Made by a program: the position numbers and the translations under genes. The notes under the pieces are model-generated. The model was not told the origin of the DNA. It worked only from the letters and a program-made list of their open reading frames with translations, and did not search any database. Positions 5,473 to 10,217 of a stretch of 10,217 bases of DNA are shown here, piece after piece. Numbering within the stretch: position 1 is the stretch's first letter; each line of letters opens with the position of its first letter. Where the stretch lies: contig JAOTYV010000167.1 in NCBI GenBank assembly GCA_029861675.1, positions 1 to 10,217 of the forward strand, given 5' to 3'. The DNA is from Alphaproteobacteria bacterium (GTDB taxonomy: Bacteria > Pseudomonadota > Alphaproteobacteria > UBA8366).

Positions 5473-7246
5473 TGATCCTGCCCTCTCTTGAATAATCCAA
5501 TGCGTGTTTCAAGAAAATCCGGCGCCGCGACGCCAGAAATTTTACTTTCGATTCTTGTACGGTACCGTCCCGAACCTTGCCGAATTGTGCCCGGCGCACC
5601 TGATCCGCATAGCCCGCGCCCGCGGCCGCCACCACCGTCAGGTAGTCTTGCGACGCGCCTTCGAAGTATTTCCCGACCGCGTCCCGCTGCCGGCGCATGG
5701 CGTCAAGCTGCTCTTTCGCCTCGGCCAGGATATTGCGTCGGTCCTGGACACCCGCCAGCTTTCGCACCAATTCCTTATAGGCGGGCAAGGCGATTTCATC
5801 GATCCCGCGCTCGATACTCAGCAGCCGGGTTCGGTCGAAAACGATCCTGTCCGACAGGCGTTCCCCGAGCGCGATGAGCGACGTCGCCGCGGCGTCATGC
5901 AATCGGCGAATTTGACGCGCCCCGATTTTCGCGGACGGCTTTTCGTGCGCCGCGATCTGGAACGCCTGCAACGCGTTGACGACGGTATTGTCCGCAATCC
6001 CGGTCAGCTTGCCATTGTAATAGCCGAGCCAATAGAGCGAATTTTGCACCAGGCGCCACTGTTCCGAATCCAGCGAACTCGATGCTTCCAGCGACAGCGC
6101 CATGGCCGGCGGCGTGGATGTCCGAAGCGCCTGAACGCGGTTGGCCGCCAGCGCCGCAAAGGCGCCGTCCGGGAACCGGGCGAGATACGCTTCATAGTCC
6201 CGCCGGTCGGTGCTGCGCCAGATGCTGCGCCAGAACGTGACGTCATCGGCCTTGCCGCCGCTCAATGCGCCCACCGCATCGCCGCGCTTTTCGGAAAAAT
6301 AGAACTCGCCCAACACCGCTTCCTCGACCCACGGAATCTGCGCGCCGTCCGTTTTCGCCACCACATCCTCGCGCACCCGGCCCAGCATCAGGCGGATTTC
6401 CAGCCCCGGTTCGCCGAGATAGCGCAACAGCGATGCGGTGAAGGGGCTGTGCTTGCCGTCGCCGTCATAGGCCAACCGGCCCGGCTGCGTGGCATAGGCG
6501 ATCAGCATTCCCGCCGCGCTCTGCATCTGCGCCATGCCTTTTCCGATGACCAGCGGCGCGGCCGTTTCTCCGGTGCGTTTGGTCGCGAGCGAACCGAAGG
6601 GATTGTCGCGGCACGAATCGAGCACGAATATCGACAATCCGGCGGCGGCGCTGCGCAGGCGGCGGCGCACATCGTTCAGGCTGAGCCCTTGCCGCAAGAC
6701 CGCGTTGGCCGACGATCCCTTGACCGAGATCGGCAACAGGTAATTTTCGCCGTTGATCTGAATGCCGTGGCCGGCGAAGAAGAACAGGGCAATATCGGTG
6801 CCCTTGCTGCGTTTGCTGAAGCGCGTGAGCGCCGTGTCCAGGGCGGCCTGGTCGCCGTCGATCACCGTGGTGACATCGAAGCCGATTTGCTTGAGCTTCG
6901 CGGAAATCGCCGTGGCATCCCGGCGCGGATTCGGCAGCTTCGGCACGCTGCGATAATCGCTGTTGCCGATGACGAAAGCCGTGCGCCGCGGCGGTGCAAT
7001 CTTGCCGCGCTTCCCAGATGCCGCGGCTGATGCCGGCCCGCCCGGCGCGACGCAGCCCAGCAAAGCCATTGCCCCAAGCTGAAGCGCATTTCGACGATCG
7101 AGGACAGGCTGGGCGGTGACAGGGCGGGCGGTGACAGGGCGAGGCGCACGCACCGGCGCATCCGGTCCCGCGCTCACGCGCGGCGACCCGCCGTCACACT
7201 CGTTTCCCCTGATCGCAGGGGTGCTGTGCGCCATTTCATCCGGCAC
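5441..7246 (-). CDS. exported caspase-like peptidase (C14 family) with PG-binding-like segment
   Basis: This is a 601-residue protein when started at GTG 7246. After a proline-rich N-terminus comes a twin-arginine-type leader: R51-R52 before a hydrophobic stretch ending LLGC (C65), then ASAAA, so either a lipidated cysteine or signal peptidase I cleavage is possible. The caspase p20 domain follows, with the catalytic pair visible: H160 in FFAGHG and C212 in DSCRDNP. A p10-like part contains IAYATQPG and HSPFTASLL (249-273). Residues around 338-375 (FWRSIW, AYLARFPDG) match the linker common in alphaproteobacterial members. Residues 390-431 (LYWLGYYNG, ALQAFQ) resemble a peptidoglycan-binding domain, and the C-terminus is helical and charged. 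GTG 7246 has GAAGGG at 7 nt; GTG 7306 and ATG 7234 are alternatives without a good site. It heads a unit with two lipoproteins and probably cleaves after basic residues, as in orthocaspases (family knowledge). Confidence 0.88.
   Translation of the reverse strand: MPDEMAHSTPAIRGNECDGGSPRVSAGPDAPVRAPRPVTARPVTAQPVLDRRNALQLGAMALLGCVAPGGPASAAASGKRGKIAPPRRTAFVIGNSDYRSVPKLPNPRRDATAISAKLKQIGFDVTTVIDGDQAALDTALTRFSKRSKGTDIALFFFAGHGIQINGENYLLPISVKGSSANAVLRQGLSLNDVRRRLRSAAAGLSIFVLDSCRDNPFGSLATKRTGETAAPLVIGKGMAQMQSAAGMLIAYATQPGRLAYDGDGKHSPFTASLLRYLGEPGLEIRLMLGRVREDVVAKTDGAQIPWVEEAVLGEFYFSEKRGDAVGALSGGKADDVTFWRSIWRSTDRRDYEAYLARFPDGAFAALAANRVQALRTSTPPAMALSLEASSSLDSEQWRLVQNSLYWLGYYNGKLTGIADNTVVNALQAFQIAAHEKPSAKIGARQIRRLHDAAATSLIALGERLSDRIVFDRTRLLSIERGIDEIALPAYKELVRKLAGVQDRRNILAEAKEQLDAMRRQRDAVGKYFEGASQDYLTVVAAAGAGYADQVRRAQFGKVRDGTVQESKVKFLASRRRIFLKHALDYSREGRINEKQWLDEIR
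7111..7140. repeat. perfect 15-bp tandem duplication in caspase leader
   Basis: GGGCGGTGACAGGGC occurs twice without interruption (7111-7125, 7126-7140). On the minus strand it encodes a repeated PVTAR/PVTAQ just before the twin-arginine pair. As 15 bp is five codons, copy-number change would keep the frame. Confidence 0.85.
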
Positions 7247-7253
7247 TGCGTTA

Positions 7254-7259
7254 CCCTTC
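7254..7259 (-). promoter_or_regulatory. ribosome binding site of caspase gene
   Basis: On the minus strand GAAGGG precedes GTG 7246 by 7 nt. It is the best site among the possible starts and suggests a non-ATG start. Confidence 0.5.
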
Positions 7260-7309
7260 AACCGCTTTCCAAGCCGGCGATCTGCAGCGGCCGACCGGTC
7301 AGCCACTCA

Positions 7310-7346
7310 ATCATACCACTTAGTTAAAACGGGACATCAAGGTCAA
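7310..7346 (-). promoter_or_regulatory. candidate promoter of the caspase unit
   Basis: On the minus strand this A+T-rich stretch contains TTGACC (7341-7346) and TTGATG (7335-7340) as -35-like boxes, and TATGAT (7310-7315), one base from the -10 consensus. TTGATG to TATGAT is 19 bp, longer than ideal. If used, transcription would begin near 7302, which would exclude a start codon at 7306 and agree with a start at 7246. Confidence 0.3.
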
Positions 7347-7390
7347 AGGGGTAAAATGGGCGCGGATCGCACGGAATTTATGGATTCTTC

Positions 7391-7411
7391 GGGGTAAGCC
7401 TTCGGCTCCCC
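7391..7411 (-). terminator. possible hairpin after CoA lyase
   Basis: GGGG (7391-7394) pairs with CCCC (7408-7411), and AGCC (7397-7400) with GGCT (7404-7407), with a two-base bulge and a 3-nt loop. It lies 33 nt beyond the lyase stop but has no U-tract, so factor-independent termination is doubtful. Confidence 0.3.
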
Positions 7412-7443
7412 CCGGCCGCGCAGGAAGTACCATGCCTGCGCCG

Positions 7444-8295
7444 TCAAGACGTTATCCGCTCGGCAATCGCCAGAATACGTTGCATCGAGCGCAACACCGG
7501 CTTTTCGATCAGCTCACCGTCGACCAGCAGCAACCCGCTGTCGTGTTGCGCGAAAGCTTTTACGATGCGGTGCGCGCGCTCGACCTGCTCCGGCTGCGGA
7601 CTGAAAATGCCGTTGATCACCGATATCTGTTTCGGGTGGATCGAGGCCTTGCCGGTGAAGCCGATCTCCGCCGAGGCCCGCGCCGCCGTCTCGAGGCCCG
7701 CCATATCGTTCAAATCGAGGAAAGGCACGTCGATGGCGTCGATCTCCGCGCCCGCAGCCGCATGGACGATGCGCTGGCGGGCATAAAGCAGCCCGGTCCA
7801 GCTCGGCTCGACCCGCAATTCGGCCGCCATGTCGACGCCGCCGAACAGCAGTGAGTCGATGCGGCCGCACGCGCGCGCGATCTCGTAACAGGCGTCGAGG
7901 CCGTCATTGGTTTCGATGATGACATGAAAGCGGATGCTCTCATGGGGCCCGCTCAGCAATTCGTCCAGCAGGCGCACTTCATCGGCGGTCTTCACCTTGG
8001 TGAGCATGATCGCCGGCGGCGGCGTGTCGGTCTCGAGCATCGCCAGCACGTCACGCTGGCCCTCCGGCGTGCGCAGGCAGTTGATGCGCACGATGCTCTC
8101 CACACCGTCCTGGCGCGGCGGGTCGACGAACAACGCCAGCGTCTTGTCCCGCGCGTCCTGCTTGTGGTGCGGCGCGATCGCGTCCTCCAGGTCGATGCAG
8201 ACGATGTCGCTGCCGGTCGTCAGCGCCTTGGGATACATCTCCGGTTGATTCCCGGGGGCGAAGATCAGGCTGCGGCGGGGTTGAAACTCGGTCAC
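7444..8295 (-). CDS. CitE-like CoA-ester lyase (HpcH/HpaI aldolase family)
   Basis: This 283-residue TIM-barrel lyase should cleave a hydroxyacyl-CoA such as malyl-, methylmalyl- or citramalyl-CoA into two smaller units, one a CoA thioester, using Mg2+. Family motifs are in order: RSLIFAPG at 8-15, IDLEDAI at 34-40, R70 in VRIN (CoA/substrate arginine), metal ligands E128 (IIETNDG) and D155 (GGVDMAAEL), and KASIHPKQ at 216-223. The length is normal for CitE-like proteins that act alone, without the other citrate lyase subunits, none of which is seen here. It starts with GTG at 8295, with GAGGAG six nt before it. The acyl-CoA carboxylase further upstream on the same strand suggests shared short-chain acyl-CoA metabolism, though a lower-G+C gene separates them. 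The exact substrate is open. Confidence 0.9.
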   Translation of the reverse strand: MTEFQPRRSLIFAPGNQPEMYPKALTTGSDIVCIDLEDAIAPHHKQDARDKTLALFVDPPRQDGVESIVRINCLRTPEGQRDVLAMLETDTPPPAIMLTKVKTADEVRLLDELLSGPHESIRFHVIIETNDGLDACYEIARACGRIDSLLFGGVDMAAELRVEPSWTGLLYARQRIVHAAAGAEIDAIDVPFLDLNDMAGLETAARASAEIGFTGKASIHPKQISVINGIFSPQPEQVERAHRIVKAFAQHDSGLLLVDGELIEKPVLRSMQRILAIAERITS

Positions 8296-8350
8296 GGAAG
8301 GCTCCTCACGTGGGGTCTACTCGGCCGGCATTGTTCCAGCAAAGCGCGGC

Positions 8351-8437
8351 TTAGAAAAGCTGCCTGTTGGCCTGAACCTCAAAGCTAGCGTCGCGCACGG
8401 ACTTGACGATATAGCGTTTGACGGTGTCGGTTCTCTA
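8351..8437 (-). other. possible remnant of a coding fragment between CoA lyase and SUKH gene
   Basis: The 176-bp gap between the CoA lyase and the SUKH-like gene holds no gene. On the minus strand a stop-to-stop frame of 27 codons gives a plausible protein-like peptide (KRYIVKSVRDASFEV within it), ending in TAA at 8351-8353. It has no start codon with a ribosome binding site. It could be a decayed gene end brought in with the neighbouring low-G+C gene, or chance. Confidence 0.15.
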
Positions 8438-8471
8438 GTCCCCGTCTCCACCCGAGATCAGCATTCTAAGC

Positions 8472-9278
8472 TCAACCTCTTATGAATTTCCACGCGGTGC
8501 GGAAAATGTTCGACGTCTGCTCGGCTCTGTACTTTTCCAACTTCTCATCAAACAAACGACACGTTTCAGTGTCGATAACGACCCGTTCTATGCCCTCGGT
8601 CGATCTATCGAAGGAACGTGCATTCAAGGCATCGGGAAAATACGAGAATGGAAAATTCAGCAGACTGGCAATATGGGTCAGCGCATTCTCCGGAGACACG
8701 CGTCGTTCCGAATCCCACATGGCTTGAACGATCTCCTGAATTGTATCGCCCGACACAACCAAACCTTTGATCCAACTGAAATAACCGATTCGGCGGTCCA
8801 ACCACGTATTGTACACTTTGACTAGGCTATCGCTTTCGAAGCCGATTACATCCCATGGTATGAAGGCCATAATTTTGCCGGCGTCTTTGCCATTCATGAC
8901 GATCAGATTTTGATAACTATAGAACCGGTCCATGATCGCCATCGCGCCCGAGACCCGGTTGTCTACGTTTTCGTCTCCATCGTCCTCGGCGGCATTGATG
9001 TATTCGACGCCCGGCCAGTCTTCATGCGGCCGGTACGCCTCGAGATCCTCGATCCGATGGAGACCGGAATCCGGGCCGGCGCCGCCGTTGCCGACTTCGA
9101 GATATAATGTTCTGAGCTCAACCGGAAAAACCACGCCGAGGTTTTTTTCCAATTCTTCCATGTATTCCAAACTCACAGGCGGATTAAATTCGTACCTGTG
9201 ATGTTTGGAATAGGTCATCGTACAATTGTTATCGAGAGATTTTAGGATCGGTATTCGCTTTACGACGTCGTCCCACAT
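8472..9278 (-). CDS. SUKH (SMI1/KNR4)-like protein
   Basis: This is a 268-residue cytosolic protein. The N-terminal 35-150 region matches the SMI1/KNR4 pattern: an acidic helix (LEYMEELEKNLG, 38-48), then FPVELRTLY (51-59), then the glycine turn VGNGGAG (62-68), later VMNG and GKIMAFIPWD (128-143). In bacteria this superfamily mostly supplies immunity proteins against secreted or contact-dependent toxins (family knowledge). The C-terminal 170-268 region is helical and unrecognised. ATG 9278 is chosen because AAGGA precedes it at 6 nt; a longer frame to 9419 would overlap the carboxylase gene. Base use differs sharply: 8521-8580 has 26 G/C of 60, while 7681-7740 has 38 of 60. It begins 62 nt after the carboxylase stop. 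No toxin gene is visible, so it may be an orphan immunity gene or have another role. Confidence 0.75.
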   Translation of the reverse strand: MWDDVVKRIPILKSLDNNCTMTYSKHHRYEFNPPVSLEYMEELEKNLGVVFPVELRTLYLEVGNGGAGPDSGLHRIEDLEAYRPHEDWPGVEYINAAEDDGDENVDNRVSGAMAIMDRFYSYQNLIVMNGKDAGKIMAFIPWDVIGFESDSLVKVYNTWLDRRIGYFSWIKGLVVSGDTIQEIVQAMWDSERRVSPENALTHIASLLNFPFSYFPDALNARSFDRSTEGIERVVIDTETCRLFDEKLEKYRAEQTSNIFRTAWKFIRG

Positions 9279-9284
9279 TGCAAT

Positions 9285-9289
9285 TCCTT
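9285..9289 (-). promoter_or_regulatory. ribosome binding site of SUKH-like gene
   Basis: On the minus strand AAGGA lies 6 nt before ATG 9278. It fixes this start over the longer in-frame possibilities at 9311 and 9419. Confidence 0.65.
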
Positions 9290-9340
9290 GGCCCCACTGT
9301 CCGTCGATCATACCGCCGAGCCTGTACGGCGAATGGGCGG

Positions 9341-10217
9341 CTACGGGCGCACGCCGGATTTCATCTTCGGGCCGAGTCCCTGTTCGAGACGCTCCTGCAT
9401 GGCATCGACGAACTGGCACAGATAGGGGCGTGTCTCGCGCGGGTCGATGATGTCCTCGACCCCGAAAGCCTCGGCGGTCAAGAACGGCGAGGAATAGCGG
9501 CGCATTTCATCCTCGAGTTCACGGGTTCGCGCCGCCGGATCGGGCGAACTCGCGATTTCGCGGCGGAACGCGGCCGCCACGCCGCCTTCCACCGGCAGCG
9601 ATCCCCATTCCGCCGACGGCCAGGCGATCTTGAAATCGAGGCCGTTGTAATCGGTCATGGCGGCGCCGGCCATGCCGAAACAGCGGCGAATGATCACCGT
9701 CGTAATCGGCACCGTTGCCTGCATTTGCGCGTATTGCAGGCGCATGCCCTCGACCAGCACCGCATCGGATTCCGCGGCGGTGCCGATCGCGAATCCGGGC
9801 ACATCGGCGAAGAAAATGATCGGGATATGGAAGCAGTCGCAGAGATCGACGAAGTGGGTCTGCTTGCGGGCGGCTTTCGGGTCGACCGCACCGCCGAGCA
9901 TCGGATTGTTGGCGATGATGCCGACCACGCGCCCATTGATGCGTCCAAGTTGCGTGATCGCCGCGCGCCCATAGGTCGGCTGAATTTCGAACACGGACTC
10001 CCGATCGACGACCAGAGAAATCAACTTCCGCATGTCGTAGGGCTTGCGCCGGTCGCGCGGCACGATATCGAGCAACGCCTCCTCGCAGCGATCGGCCGGA
10101 TCGCCGCAAGTCACCACCGGCGGCAGTTTCCAGACGTTCTGCGGCATGTAGCTCAAAAACCGACGGATCGTCGCGAAGGCTTCTTCCTCGCTGTCCACTG
10201 CATTGTGGACCGTGCCA
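9341..10217 (-). CDS. acyl-CoA carboxylase carboxyltransferase (beta) subunit, C-terminal part
   Basis: The 3' end of the gene is present (TAG at 9341-9343), but the frame stays open to the right edge, so the N-terminus lies outside the window. The 291 visible residues are over half of a usual 510-540-residue subunit. They cover the end of the N-terminal half and the C-terminal carboxyltransferase domain. Recognisable segments are the linker before the C domain (FLSYMPQN), the turn NNPMLGGAVDPKAA, the conserved stretch IPIIFFADVPGFAIG, the glycine-rich FGMAGAAM, and WPSAEWG. The enzyme moves carboxyl from carboxybiotin to an acyl-CoA such as propionyl- or methylcrotonyl-CoA, together with a biotin carboxylase subunit not seen here. 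GTG at 10198 is an internal valine codon, not the start. The substrate cannot be decided from this part. Confidence 0.9.
   Translation of the reverse strand, partial: GTVHNAVDSEEEAFATIRRFLSYMPQNVWKLPPVVTCGDPADRCEEALLDIVPRDRRKPYDMRKLISLVVDRESVFEIQPTYGRAAITQLGRINGRVVGIIANNPMLGGAVDPKAARKQTHFVDLCDCFHIPIIFFADVPGFAIGTAAESDAVLVEGMRLQYAQMQATVPITTVIIRRCFGMAGAAMTDYNGLDFKIAWPSAEWGSLPVEGGVAAAFRREIASSPDPAARTRELEDEMRRYSSPFLTAEAFGVEDIIDPRETRPYLCQFVDAMQERLEQGLGPKMKSGVRP

Noticed and set aside
5504..7030. 508-codon frame antisense to the caspase gene
   Set aside because: Shadow frame typical of G+C-rich DNA; the minus strand encodes clear caspase motifs.
7247..7306. Longer caspase start at GTG 7306
   Set aside because: No ribosome binding site and it overlaps the likely -10 region; GTG 7246 has GAAGGG at good spacing.
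9279..9419. Extended N-terminus of the SUKH-like protein
   Set aside because: Would overlap the carboxylase end; ATG 9278 has a good ribosome binding site and the added residues look like a shadow.
1..10217. CRISPR array, tRNA, rRNA, integrase or transposase genes
   Set aside because: No regularly spaced repeats, cloverleaf-like sequence or recombinase motifs were seen on either strand.

Overview
The window reads as a piece of an alphaproteobacterial chromosome. This rests on the high G+C, the codon use, the family resemblance of the genes, a dispersed palindromic repeat of the GTCATTCC…GGAATGRC type, and a caspase-like protein with an alphaproteobacterial style of architecture. No rRNA, tRNA, CRISPR array, transposase or integrase gene was seen. 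I recognise families, not individual named genes, so most gene symbols are left empty.

Left part, plus strand (1-3999). A gene-poor leader (1-577) holds one copy of a 61-bp repeat (133-193). It is followed by a class I SAM-dependent methyltransferase (578-1429), a second copy of the repeat in direct orientation (1494-1554), a metal-dependent hydrolase/decarboxylase of the amidohydrolase_2 family (1632-2774), a strong hairpin (2811-2848), and a D-2-hydroxyacid dehydrogenase (2941-3999). The two copies bracket the methyltransferase. Both can be read in the same frame as a similar short peptide.

Middle, minus strand (4173-7246). After a palindromic intergenic repeat (4059-4142) between convergent genes comes a tightly packed three-gene unit, read right to left. 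It encodes an exported caspase-like peptidase with a twin-arginine-type leader and a peptidoglycan-binding-like segment, then a glycine-zipper lipoprotein, then a small coiled-coil lipoprotein. The genes overlap or nearly touch, so they are probably co-translated and may act together in the cell envelope. This is the most interesting system in the window.

Right part, minus strand (7444-10217). A CitE-like CoA-ester lyase (7444-8295) and the C-terminal part of a biotin-dependent acyl-CoA carboxylase carboxyltransferase subunit (running off the right edge) suggest acyl-CoA / short-chain acid metabolism. Between them sits a gene of clearly lower G+C for a SUKH (SMI1/KNR4)-like protein (8472-9278), a family best known for immunity proteins of toxin systems. 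It looks like a horizontally acquired insertion, and no toxin partner is visible here.
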